Below are positions 46,160-56,674 of a DNA stretch of 64,000 nt, piece by piece. Both the position numbers and the translations under genes were made by a program. The DNA is from Pseudidiomarina salinarum. Lineage in GTDB: Bacteria; Pseudomonadota; Gammaproteobacteria; Enterobacterales; Alteromonadaceae. Each line of letters opens with the position of its first letter. The first letter of the stretch is position 1. The stretch is from assembly GCF_000753715.1 (NCBI RefSeq), contig NZ_JPER01000006.1, positions 1 to 64,000 on the forward strand. Reading direction: 5' to 3'. The notes below the pieces were generated by a model. That model was not told where the DNA came from. It saw nothing but the letters and a program-made list of their open reading frames with translations, and did no database searches.

Positions 46160-46187
46160 AGTATAGGCCTTTTTTTGCGCACGTAAA
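46160..46187 (-). promoter_or_regulatory. putA promoter with palindromes
   Basis: On the minus strand TTTACG and TATACT are spaced by 16 bases. The 10-base palindrome TTGCGCGCAA (46151-46160) lies at the expected transcription start, and ATAGGC/GCCTAT arms (46163-46168, 46188-46193) flank the promoter. These are candidate operator sites. Confidence 0.5.
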
Positions 46188-46268
46188 GCCTATCAGAACA
46201 TAATATTTTTATCCATGTCATGCACCTGATCTTGTGGGCATTCAGCCGCTATTCAAGGGGCATATAGG

Positions 46269-46297
46269 TTGACCGGGTTAACGCGTGCGAGTACCGT
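46269..46297 (+). promoter_or_regulatory. candidate promoter for ygiF-glnE
   Basis: TTGACC and TACCGT with a 17-base spacer, ending about 35 bases before the GTG start of ygiF. The -10 is imperfect. Confidence 0.4.
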
Positions 46298-46332
46298 ATT
46301 GTTAACTGAAAATTTAGCTAACGAGAGCTTCT

Positions 46333-47823
46333 GTGAGTCAGGAAACGGAACTGAAACTTTATATTGAACCAGCGCGACGCGAGGCTGCATTGCGTTTGTG
46401 TCAGCAGCTGGCTGGTGAGCAACAACCGGCCGAGCTGCAACTGACAAACCGCTACTTTGACACGCCGGATCTGCGGCTGCGCGAATATGACATGGGCTTG
46501 CGTATCCGCCAGTGCGGCGATGACCGGGAGCAAACCGTTAAACTTGCCGGGGATGTAATCGGGGGCATGCACCGGCGGCCTGAATACAATGCCGCCACCA
46601 CCAGTGACAAACCCGATCTGACCTTATTTGATGAAGATATCTGGCCTGATGATTTTCCGTTATTTGACATCCAGCGTGAGCTGGACGAGATTTTTCGGAC
46701 CAACTTTACCCGCCAGCGCTGGCGTCTGCCAAGCGGTGATGGAATGATTGAACTGGTTTTTGATGAGGGCATTATCATCGCAGACGCGAATCAGCGCTCG
46801 TTATGTGAAATAGAACTTGAGCTGCAGGGTGGTGATCTCTCCGAGCTGTACAAAATGGCGCGGCGCTTTATTACCCGGGTTGATGCCCGGGTTGGAAGCC
46901 TTAGCAAGGCCGCCCGTGGTTATCTGCTGGCTAACAAGAGCGCACTCGAGCCATCAACCCAGGCCGACTTTGTGCGCCAGCAAACCCAGGACGACGTTGG
47001 CACTGGATTGTACCGGGCGCTGACCTATGCCTTGCAGTACTGGCAACATAACGATGCCTGCTTGCTGGAGCAGCCCACAGTGCGGGCAGTAGCAGGTATT
47101 ACCGATGGTATCCGGCTGGCCCGCGTGGTGTTGCAGCAGCTGATGATGCTGGAGGTTGAGGTCAGTGATCATATTGTCCGCCTCGAGCAGATGCTTGGTC
47201 ACTTAGGCTGGTTAAGCCGCTATGACGGGCTGGCAGAGCTAACCGCTGAAGACGGCGCCTACCACCGTGCTCTGAAGCAGCAACCAAAGCTGCATGAACA
47301 TATCATGGAGCAGCAGGAACATGCGGTGCAGATGGAGCTGGTGCTTAATCTGGTCAAGCGTGACGATTATCAACTGACGTTGCTGGAACTCGGTGAGTTA
47401 TGCAACCGTCAGCCGCGCCATGAACAACTTATGCAGGTGCCGTTGCGGGCCTGGGCGTCACAGCGCCTGCGCGAAGACTGGCAACAGGTTGCAGAAGCAT
47501 TCACCCGTGAGCGCGAGCTGCGGCCTGAACACTATCTTAAGCAATTGCCGCTATTACTTGGCTCGCTGCAGTTGGGTTATTGTGTCGGTTACCTGTTTGA
47601 TGAAGAAGACCGGGAACGGTTTCGTGCACCCTGGTTGGATATGGTGCGCGGCATTCGCGAAATTATGGCACTGAAATTACTGCGTGAAGCCATAAAAGAT
47701 ACGGACGACGTCAATACCGAACGCTTACTGAACTGGCAGGAGGTTCAGCTTGAATCTTTGCTGTATGCGCTGGAGCATTCCCGGCGTTCGGCGCTGAAGC
47801 AAGAACCGTACTGGGTTATTTAA
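46333..47823 (+). CDS. ygiF: Inorganic triphosphatase YgiF (CYTH-CHAD)
   Basis: Hydrolyses tripolyphosphate in E. coli. The N-terminal CYTH domain starts SQETELKLYIE, with ExExK residues Glu4, Glu6 and Lys8 that coordinate the triphosphate and metal; RYFDTPDLRLREYDMGLRIR and CEIELELQGGD follow. Residues about 215-490 form a helical CHAD domain, rich in His and basic residues, that binds polyphosphate. It starts with GTG behind AACGAGAG. glnE begins 3 bases after the stop, as in E. coli. Confidence 0.93.
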   Translation: MSQETELKLYIEPARREAALRLCQQLAGEQQPAELQLTNRYFDTPDLRLREYDMGLRIRQCGDDREQTVKLAGDVIGGMHRRPEYNAATTSDKPDLTLFDEDIWPDDFPLFDIQRELDEIFRTNFTRQRWRLPSGDGMIELVFDEGIIIADANQRSLCEIELELQGGDLSELYKMARRFITRVDARVGSLSKAARGYLLANKSALEPSTQADFVRQQTQDDVGTGLYRALTYALQYWQHNDACLLEQPTVRAVAGITDGIRLARVVLQQLMMLEVEVSDHIVRLEQMLGHLGWLSRYDGLAELTAEDGAYHRALKQQPKLHEHIMEQQEHAVQMELVLNLVKRDDYQLTLLELGELCNRQPRHEQLMQVPLRAWASQRLREDWQQVAEAFTRERELRPEHYLKQLPLLLGSLQLGYCVGYLFDEEDRERFRAPWLDMVRGIREIMALKLLREAIKDTDDVNTERLLNWQEVQLESLLYALEHSRRSALKQEPYWVI

Positions 47824-47826
47824 ATC

Positions 47827-50619
47827 ATGTTAAATGACCAGCAACGCATCTTTCTGACCGAAGTCAGCCCTTTCATTGGCCGGGTGCTGGAACAGCAACC
47901 TGAGGCGATTCAGACCGCGGATGACGGCATGATTCAGCTGTGCGCTCCGCAGAACTACCGACAGCGTATTGATGAGCGGCTGGCGAGCGTTGATGACGAG
48001 AATCGCGCCCAGCAGGAACTGCGATTACAGCGCAATGCCTGGTTTGCGGCGCTGGCCGCTGCCGATTTGCTTGGTCAGTTAACGTTGCAACAGATGCTGG
48101 CCCATCTGACTGCTGCTGCCGACGCTTTTATCAGCGCTTCATTAGCCTGGTTATATCCCCGCTTTACCAGTCGCCATGGCACCCCCCTGAATGCGGACGG
48201 CCAGGAGCAGCAACTGCTGGTGATCGGTATGGGTAAACTCGGTGGTGGCGAACTGAACTTTTCTTCGGATATTGATCTTATTTTCTGCTATCCCGAACAG
48301 GGAGAAACCGATCATTCCCGCAAACCGATCGAAAACGGTGTTTTTTTCACCCGGCTGGGGCAAGCGCTGGTCGGCCTGTTAGATGCGCCAACCGGTGATG
48401 GCCGGGTGTTCCGGGTGGATTTAAGGCTGCGGCCATTTGGGCAGTCGGGGCCGCTGGTGGCCAGCATGTCGGCGCTGGAGTACTACTATCAGGAGCAAGG
48501 CCGTGACTGGGAGCGCTATGCCATGGTCAAGGCTCGCATGATTGGTGCTGAGGCCGCCTGGCAGGAAGAGCTAAGAAGCCTGTTACGACCCTTTGTCTAC
48601 CGGCGCTATATCGACTTTTCAGCAATCGATGCACTGCGCAAGATGAAAAGCCTGATCACTCAGGAGACCCGACGTCAGGGCGTCCGTAACAATATTAAGC
48701 TGGGCCCGGGAGGTATCCGGGAAATTGAATTTATAGCGCAGGCCTTTCAGTTGATTCGCGGCGGGCAGGAGCGGCAACTGCAGACACAGTCTTTATACCT
48801 TGCCTACGCCGCTATTAGGGATCTGAATCTGCTCGCTCCGGCGGCGGTGACCGAACTGCTTAGCTGTTATGAGCATTTGCGCAAAGTTGAACATGTATTG
48901 CAGCAGATTAATGATGAGCAAACCCAGACACTGCCTGACGACAAAGAAACACAGCAACGTATCAGCCGGGTATTTGATCAGCCCTGGGAACAAATCACCG
49001 CTGATATTGCCACCAGTATGAACAAGGTCCACGGTCACTTTAAGATGGTGATTGGCGATCCGGAACAGGATGATGAAGAAGCTGGTCCGCTGCAGTTGCT
49101 GTGGCAGGATATGGTCGAAGACGAAACGGCGCTGAGTGTATTGCAGGACACGGGAGTCGGAAAAAATACCGCCAATATGATCTGGCAACAGGTCAATCAG
49201 CTGCGCCAGGAAGTCCGTAAACGCGGTAGTGGCCCCCGCGGGCGCAAAGCGATGGCACGCCTGGTACCGCTGTTACTTGGGCGGATTATTCAGTTTGAAG
49301 ATGCTGAATTCGTCCTTGAACGGGTACTAAACGTATTACGGAAAATCATGAGCCGGACGGCTTATGTCGAACTTCTGGTCGAAAACCAGGGGGCCCGCGA
49401 ACAACTGCTGAAACTCTGCCGGGCGAGTTCCTGGCTGACTGATCAACTGGCCAATTATCCGTTACTGCTCGATGAACTCATTGACCCGGCGCATCTGTAT
49501 CAGTTACCGGAATTCGCTGAGTATCCGCGGCTGCTGGAAGAGTACCTGTTGCGGATTCCTGAGCAGGAAGTTGATCTGGAAGCGCAGATGAATGCATTGC
49601 GCCAGGCGCGGCAGGCATTGCAGCTAAAAGTGGCGGCTGCGGACATTAGTGGCGCGCTACCGCTGATGAAAGTAAGCGATCATTTAAGCTATCTGGCCGA
49701 AGCCATGATTGGTCATGTGGTACGGCTGGCCTGGTTCCAGCTGGCAGAGAAGCACGGTGTACCGCCCGGTTGTTCGGTGGATGATAACGGTCTCGCTGTC
49801 ATGGCTTATGGCAAGCTGGGCGGCCTGGAGCTGGGCTATGGTTCTGATCTTGATCTGGTATTTCTGACCAATACCCCATATGAGGGCGAAACCGACGGCC
49901 AGAAACCAATAGAAATTCAGCAATTCTATCTGCGACTGGCCCAGCGTATTCTGCACATCTTTACCACCCGCACTATGATCGGAGTTTTGTACGAGGTGGA
50001 CATGCGCCTGCGGCCTTCGGGCAAATCCGGCTTATTGGTCACCCAGGTGGATACCTTCGAACAGTATCTGAAAGAAGATGCCTGGACCTGGGAATTACAG
50101 GCATTGGTGCGGGCCAGACCCGTCTATGGAAATAAAGAATTGCAGCAACAGCTCACGACGATGCGCCAACAGCACTTGCAGCGGCACCGCGACCAGCGGG
50201 AATTGCAGGAACAAGTGGTCAGCATGCGCGCGAAGATGAGAGAGCATTTACACAATGCGGTCAGGGAGCAGGAGTTTGATACCAAGCAGGGCGTCGGCGG
50301 CATTACCGATATTGAATTTTTAGTTCAGTATCTGGTGCTTGCGTACAGCAGTGAGTATCCGGAGCTCACCCGTTACACCGATAATATCAGGATTCTGGAA
50401 ACCGCTGGTAGCCACGGGCTGCTCAGTGATGAACAAGTTAGCGGCCTTATCAGCGCCTATATTGAACAGCGCGGGGTGTTACATCAGCTGGCGCTGGACA
50501 AAAAGGGCCCGGTAACGCGGCAGGATTTAAGCCAGGCGCGAACAGCTGTTATCAGCGCCTGGAAACACTGCTTTAACCTTGATATAAATCAGGATCCCCG
50601 GGGTTCGGACGGGTCTTAA
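47827..50619 (+). CDS. glnE: Bifunctional glutamine synthetase adenylyltransferase/removase GlnE
   Basis: Adenylylates glutamine synthetase when nitrogen is plentiful and removes AMP when it is scarce, under PII control. Two nucleotidyltransferase domains are present: the N-terminal removase with GGGELNFSSDIDLIF and the C-terminal transferase with GGLELGYGSDLDLVF. Each is followed by a helical regulatory domain containing LRLRPFGQSG or MRLRPSGKSG. The length of 930 residues is close to E. coli GlnE (946). Its 3' end overlaps the converging lpxL-type gene by 47 bases. Confidence 0.97.
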   Translation: MLNDQQRIFLTEVSPFIGRVLEQQPEAIQTADDGMIQLCAPQNYRQRIDERLASVDDENRAQQELRLQRNAWFAALAAADLLGQLTLQQMLAHLTAAADAFISASLAWLYPRFTSRHGTPLNADGQEQQLLVIGMGKLGGGELNFSSDIDLIFCYPEQGETDHSRKPIENGVFFTRLGQALVGLLDAPTGDGRVFRVDLRLRPFGQSGPLVASMSALEYYYQEQGRDWERYAMVKARMIGAEAAWQEELRSLLRPFVYRRYIDFSAIDALRKMKSLITQETRRQGVRNNIKLGPGGIREIEFIAQAFQLIRGGQERQLQTQSLYLAYAAIRDLNLLAPAAVTELLSCYEHLRKVEHVLQQINDEQTQTLPDDKETQQRISRVFDQPWEQITADIATSMNKVHGHFKMVIGDPEQDDEEAGPLQLLWQDMVEDETALSVLQDTGVGKNTANMIWQQVNQLRQEVRKRGSGPRGRKAMARLVPLLLGRIIQFEDAEFVLERVLNVLRKIMSRTAYVELLVENQGAREQLLKLCRASSWLTDQLANYPLLLDELIDPAHLYQLPEFAEYPRLLEEYLLRIPEQEVDLEAQMNALRQARQALQLKVAAADISGALPLMKVSDHLSYLAEAMIGHVVRLAWFQLAEKHGVPPGCSVDDNGLAVMAYGKLGGLELGYGSDLDLVFLTNTPYEGETDGQKPIEIQQFYLRLAQRILHIFTTRTMIGVLYEVDMRLRPSGKSGLLVTQVDTFEQYLKEDAWTWELQALVRARPVYGNKELQQQLTTMRQQHLQRHRDQRELQEQVVSMRAKMREHLHNAVREQEFDTKQGVGGITDIEFLVQYLVLAYSSEYPELTRYTDNIRILETAGSHGLLSDEQVSGLISAYIEQRGVLHQLALDKKGPVTRQDLSQARTAVISAWKHCFNLDINQDPRGSDGS

Positions 50620-51508
50620 AGCGGCGATGCACCCAGAGGTATTGTTCCGGGGCCTGTTGTACCGCAAACTCCACCATCTTGTTAATCCGGGTAGCATCAG
50701 CTAACTCATCGCCAGTCGGGAAATTTTCGAACTGGGGATAAAAGCTCAGATCATAGCCGCTGCCATCGGCCCGGCGAAAACAGGTTGATGGCACCACCAC
50801 ACAGTTCGCATTGCCGGCAAACAGCGTGGTTCCGGTGGTGGTACTGGTTTCGGCTACTTCAAAGAAAGGAACAAATACGGTCCGTTTGCGGCCATAGTCC
50901 TGATCCGGCAGGTAGCCGGCTATCTCGCCCTGGTTCAGCGCCTGCAGCATGCTGCGGACATCGGTTCTGGGAATCAGGTACTTGTTCGACCGGCCGCGGC
51001 CGCGAGTTTGCAGAAACTCCATCACCGCGTTGTTGTGTGGTCGGTAAAGTCCGACAGCAGGCTTAACGAAGCCGTGCATACGGGCATGCACCTCGAGACT
51101 GAGAAAGTGGAACATCAGCATTAGAACGCCCTTTCCCTCGGCCAGTGGCGCCTTAATATGTTCAGCGCCGTGTACATGCAGCTTGCGGCGAATACGCCAG
51201 TCCGGCCACCACCAGGCCATACCGGTTTCGAAAAATGCGATCCCGGTGTTTTCCATATTCCGTCGCACCAGATCTTCAAGTTCATCGGCAGACTTTTCCG
51301 GAAAGCACAGTTCAACATTACGTCGGGCAATATTGGCGCGCTTCGGGACAAAGTTATAAAAAAGGCGGCCCAGGCCGCGTCCCATCCCCAACTGTAGGCG
51401 ATAAGGTAACCAGGAAATCGTGTAGAGGATCCCAACTCCAAGCCAGGTCAGCCAGTATTTTGGCAGTAAGAACCTGGCCTGGAATTTAGGGGTTTCAATT
51501 ACTTTCAT
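50573..51508 (-). CDS. Lipid A biosynthesis acyltransferase (LpxL/LpxM family)
   Basis: Inner-membrane acyltransferase that adds a secondary acyl chain from acyl-ACP to Kdo-lipid A. The 311-residue protein has an N-terminal hydrophobic anchor (WLTWLGVGILYTISWLPY), ANIARRNVELCFPE and the catalytic HX4E motif HFLSLE (in LMFHFLSLEVHARM), then LPDQDYGRKRTVFVPFF. Whether it is the LpxL, LpxP or LpxM type cannot be decided from the motifs. Its start overlaps the tolC stop by 14 bases, so translation may be coupled to tolC. Confidence 0.92.
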   Translation of the reverse strand: MKVIETPKFQARFLLPKYWLTWLGVGILYTISWLPYRLQLGMGRGLGRLFYNFVPKRANIARRNVELCFPEKSADELEDLVRRNMENTGIAFFETGMAWWWPDWRIRRKLHVHGAEHIKAPLAEGKGVLMLMFHFLSLEVHARMHGFVKPAVGLYRPHNNAVMEFLQTRGRGRSNKYLIPRTDVRSMLQALNQGEIAGYLPDQDYGRKRTVFVPFFEVAETSTTTGTTLFAGNANCVVVPSTCFRRADGSGYDLSFYPQFENFPTGDELADATRINKMVEFAVQQAPEQYLWVHRRFKTRPNPGDPDLYQG

Positions 51509-52850
51509 ATGCCAGGCTGGAGTTGATGGCTGATAAATCCTGCTCGGTAATCTGACCGGATGCCTGCTGCAGTGTCAGGTACTGACGAATGTAGCCGTAG
51601 CGTGCGGTCGATAAATTGCGTCGGGCGTTAAACAAGTTCTGGGTGCTGTTCAACACATCGACGATAGTCCGGGTGCCAACTTCAAAGCCGGTTTGCGTTG
51701 CTTTTAATGCGCTTTCAGCAGATACCACAGCTTGTTTAAGTGCGCGGATACTGGCTAAGGATGCTTCGACATCATAGTAGGCAGTACGCACTTCGCGTTC
51801 AACATTACGGCGCACAAATTCGAGCTGCTGGCTGCTGGCTACGTAATTCTCACGGGCCTGGTCGGCCTGGGCTGAAGTGCGGAAACCGGTAAAGATAGGA
51901 ACCCGTAAGTTGAGGCCGATCGAACGGGAGTCCATGCGCGGCATATCAATGGTGTTGCCCTGAGTTTCAGTGGTGGTTTCATTGGTGGAATAGTTACCGC
52001 TCAACGATACGGTCGGATAGTGACCGCTCTGCGCCAGCTCAATACGTTGTTCTGCTACTTCGACCACAACGCGTTGTACCATCAGCGCTAAATTCTTATC
52101 TTCGGCTATTTTCACCCAGCTTTGGGCATCGGCAGGTGATGGCGTTTCCGGATCGAAAGCTGAGGTGTCCAGACTTGCCAGGCGTTCATGATAACGGCCA
52201 GTAATTTCGCGCAGGCCTTCGCGGGCAATCGAGACCGCATTTTCAGCCTGAATCTCCCGGGCGACAGCATTGTCGAACTGAGCTTGTGCCTCATGCACAT
52301 CGGTGATGGCGGTCAGACCGACGGAGAAACGTTGTTTGGTCTGTTCGAGCTGACGTTCAATCGCCTTTTTCTCAGCGCGGGCAAACTCGAGATCGTCCTG
52401 CCGCTCAAGTACGGTGAAATAGGCGTTGACCACCCGTAACATAAGTTCCTGACGGGTATTACGATAAGTCACTTCAGCCTGATAGGCCTGCTTTTCGGAG
52501 ATCTGGGTTTGCTCCCACACACTCATATCGAACAGGCTCTGGGTCAGGCTTACGCCGGCGTCCCAGCCGCGGCTTTCTGAATCCAGGGTAAAGAAGCCAG
52601 TGCTGTCAAACTGCGCGCGCTCCGCAGTAGAACGGCTATAACCAGCCTCGAATCCGATTTGCGGCCACCAGTCGGCGCGGGCAATATCAACGCCTTGCTG
52701 TGCGGCGCGACGTTCGGCATCGACCCGTTGTAAGGTAGGATCATTTTGCAGAGCAAGCTGGAATACCTGTTCTAAGTTGTCCGCGTATGCGGCACTATGG
52801 CCTGCTGTAAGAGTTAAGCCAATGAGAGTGGTCAGTACGAACTTTTTCAT
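51495..52850 (-). CDS. tolC: Outer membrane efflux channel TolC
   Basis: Trimeric outer membrane and periplasmic tunnel used by multidrug pumps and type I secretion. The signal peptide MKKFVLTTLIGLTLTAGHSAAYA is followed by two repeats of the coiled-coil/beta-strand module; typical segments are LALQNDPTLQRVDAERRAA, FSVGLTAITDVHEAQAQFD and FEVGTRTIVDVLNSTQNLF. The 451 residues are near the mature core of E. coli TolC (493 with signal), without its long C-terminal tail. It is divergent from nudF across 248 bases with no gene; no strong promoter could be fixed there. Confidence 0.94.
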   Translation of the reverse strand: MKKFVLTTLIGLTLTAGHSAAYADNLEQVFQLALQNDPTLQRVDAERRAAQQGVDIARADWWPQIGFEAGYSRSTAERAQFDSTGFFTLDSESRGWDAGVSLTQSLFDMSVWEQTQISEKQAYQAEVTYRNTRQELMLRVVNAYFTVLERQDDLEFARAEKKAIERQLEQTKQRFSVGLTAITDVHEAQAQFDNAVAREIQAENAVSIAREGLREITGRYHERLASLDTSAFDPETPSPADAQSWVKIAEDKNLALMVQRVVVEVAEQRIELAQSGHYPTVSLSGNYSTNETTTETQGNTIDMPRMDSRSIGLNLRVPIFTGFRTSAQADQARENYVASSQQLEFVRRNVEREVRTAYYDVEASLASIRALKQAVVSAESALKATQTGFEVGTRTIVDVLNSTQNLFNARRNLSTARYGYIRQYLTLQQASGQITEQDLSAINSSLAYESN

Positions 52851-53098
52851 GTTATCGGATGTCCTGAATTATCTGAAAGCAGCAGATTGCTTTAGGTTAA
52901 TGGCATTTATTTTACATACACTGTTGAATGCATACCAGCTTACTCTTTAATAGGCCGGAATTCTGTCAGGAAGTTGCAACAGTCTGAGTTCAAGTGTAAC
53001 GAATTATGTGATGTTTTCGGCTATTTTTTCAATCAGCAATAAACCGCGATAAGCTGAATCGAGTAGTTAAGACGTCAAATAACTTAAAAAGGTTTACT

Positions 53099-53704
53099 GT
53101 GCAAAAATTTAATCGAAAAGATGTTGAAATAGTTAAGCGAAAATCAGTACGTGAGGGCTTTCTGAGTATTTTGGTATACCAGTTACGCCATCGCCTGTTT
53201 GGCGGCGGCTGGTCTCCTGAATTTGAGCGCGAAGTGATGGACCGCGGTCATGCGGTGGTGGTGCTACCCTATGATCCGCAACGGGATACTATTGTGCTGC
53301 TGGAACAGTTCCGCATCGGTGCTCTGGATCTGGATGACAGCCCCTGGTTGCTCGAGTTCGTCGCGGGCATGATTGATCATGATGATGAACCGGCTGAGCA
53401 GGTGGCGCACCGTGAACTCGCCGAAGAAGCAGGCTTAACTACTGATCAGCTACACTACGCGCTTACTTATTTATCAACCCCCGGTGGTTGTACCGAGAAG
53501 ATTTCCGTCTATATCGCGTTAGTCGATAGCAGTAAAGCCTCCCGGCAGGGTGGGTTAGCTGCTGAAAATGAAGATATTCTGGTACATGTACTGCCCCGCA
53601 GCCAGGTTATTGAGCTGTTAGAGCAAGGTAAAATTAACAACGCAGCCAGTGTGATTGCGTTACAATGGCTGCAACTACACAGGCAACATTTAATACATCC
53701 ATGA
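53099..53704 (+). CDS. nudF: ADP-ribose pyrophosphatase NudF
   Basis: Hydrolyses ADP-ribose to AMP and ribose-5-phosphate. The 201-residue protein has VLLEQFRIGALD, PWLLEFVAGMIDHDDE and the NUDIX helix REL AEEAGL, read as GX6EX7REUXEEXGU. The canonical box has GX5E, so one residue appears to be inserted in the loop before the helix. The GTG start is preceded by AAAAAGG at the right distance. The stop overlaps the yqiB ATG by 4 bases. The neighbourhood is the same as in E. coli. Confidence 0.93.
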   Translation: MQKFNRKDVEIVKRKSVREGFLSILVYQLRHRLFGGGWSPEFEREVMDRGHAVVVLPYDPQRDTIVLLEQFRIGALDLDDSPWLLEFVAGMIDHDDEPAEQVAHRELAEEAGLTTDQLHYALTYLSTPGGCTEKISVYIALVDSSKASRQGGLAAENEDILVHVLPRSQVIELLEQGKINNAASVIALQWLQLHRQHLIHP

Positions 53705-54141
53705 CTACAGATGTCCGCACTCGTCGTTATCAGTTTGATCTTGCCGCGCTGCAGCGTCTGGCAGCAGTGAATTATGCTGCGCTGGATAAGCTTGTCAGTG
53801 GCATACCAGCCCAGGGGAACCGGGTGGTAAAGGCTGGCCGTAATTTGCGGTTCAGTCTGGCCGTAACTGATTCGGCTCCTTATACCACCGAGATCCGTAT
53901 TCAGCAGCAGGCACTCAGCCAGCAGTTGCCCGGGCTGCGGGAAGCACAGATGGATGTGCGCCTGTATCACGATGCCCAGTTGGCCGAGGTCATCCGCAGC
54001 CAGGGTATTGCGCGGTTACGACCATTTTATCCGCAGCCGAACCGCGATATGCATCAGGCTGATGAAAAGCATCAGGTCAATTATTTTTTGCAGGAGTGGC
54101 TACAACTTCTTAGTCGTTCCGGAATGGCGCAGGAGAATTAA
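53701..54141 (+). CDS. yqiB: DUF1249 family protein YqiB
   Basis: A 146-residue cytosolic protein of unknown function found next to nudF throughout gammaproteobacteria. I chose the ATG at 53701, which overlaps the nudF stop; an in-frame ATG 12 codons upstream lies inside nudF. Typical stretches are YDLAALQRLAAVNYAAL-type helix at the N terminus (here FDLAALQRLAAVNYAALDKL), MDVRLYHDAQLAEVIRSQG and FYPQPNRDMHQADEKHQVN. The next gene follows in 3 bases. Confidence 0.92.
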   Translation: MTTDVRTRRYQFDLAALQRLAAVNYAALDKLVSGIPAQGNRVVKAGRNLRFSLAVTDSAPYTTEIRIQQQALSQQLPGLREAQMDVRLYHDAQLAEVIRSQGIARLRPFYPQPNRDMHQADEKHQVNYFLQEWLQLLSRSGMAQEN

Positions 54142-54144
54142 TCA

Positions 54145-54720
54145 GTGCTGTTGTACCTGCACGGTTTCGAAAGCTCGCCGGCTTCACCCAAAATTATCGA
54201 ACTGAAGAAATTCTTAAAATACCAGCCGAATGCCCCGGAGCTTGTTGCCGAACAGCTGCCGGCTAGTATGGCAGCTACCCGTGACTATATTGATGATCTG
54301 CTTAGCAGCCGTCAGCCAACAGCGGTGATGGGTAGTTCGCTGGGCGGATTCTGGACGCATTACGCCGTCAGCCAGCTCCGTGGTTCCGGTAAATCAGTGC
54401 GCGGGGTTCTCATCAACCCGGCGGTGCAACCGGTGCAATGGCTGGCCGGCGATATGCCGGTGCGGGAACATCCCTATACCGGCGAGCGCTATCAGCTGGG
54501 TAATAACGATCAGCAAATCTTAACCGAGGTTGAGCGGCAGCTTGACCCGGCCGTGGAGCTGCTGGTTTTATTGCAGAATGGCGATGCGCAGCTGGATTAT
54601 CGGGCGGCCCGTGACTATTACCGCAATCAGCGCATGATCATTGAGCACGGAGGCGATCACAGCTTTACCCGATTTGCACGATACCTCCCGTCGGCGCTTG
54701 AGTTTCTCAACGTCCTGTAA
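54145..54720 (+). CDS. yqiA: Esterase YqiA
   Basis: Alpha/beta-hydrolase of 191 residues with esterase activity on short acyl esters in E. coli. It begins LLYLHGFESSPASPK, the nucleophile elbow is GSSLGGFWTHY, and the distal His is in EHGGDHSFTRF. It starts with GTG. In E. coli cpdA lies between yqiB and yqiA; here the two are adjacent. parE follows after 47 bases. Confidence 0.92.
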   Translation: MLLYLHGFESSPASPKIIELKKFLKYQPNAPELVAEQLPASMAATRDYIDDLLSSRQPTAVMGSSLGGFWTHYAVSQLRGSGKSVRGVLINPAVQPVQWLAGDMPVREHPYTGERYQLGNNDQQILTEVERQLDPAVELLVLLQNGDAQLDYRAARDYYRNQRMIIEHGGDHSFTRFARYLPSALEFLNVL

Positions 54721-54758
54721 CAGTATATGGGCATCATTTCCGGTGCCAAATAGTATAA

Positions 54759-56660
<1,902 letters not shown>

Positions 56661-56674
56661 GGAGAATACTGCGA

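Noticed and set aside
46276-46305. two GTTAAC hexamers near the ygiF start
   Set aside because: Only two copies occur, with no extended symmetry; chance is enough to explain them.
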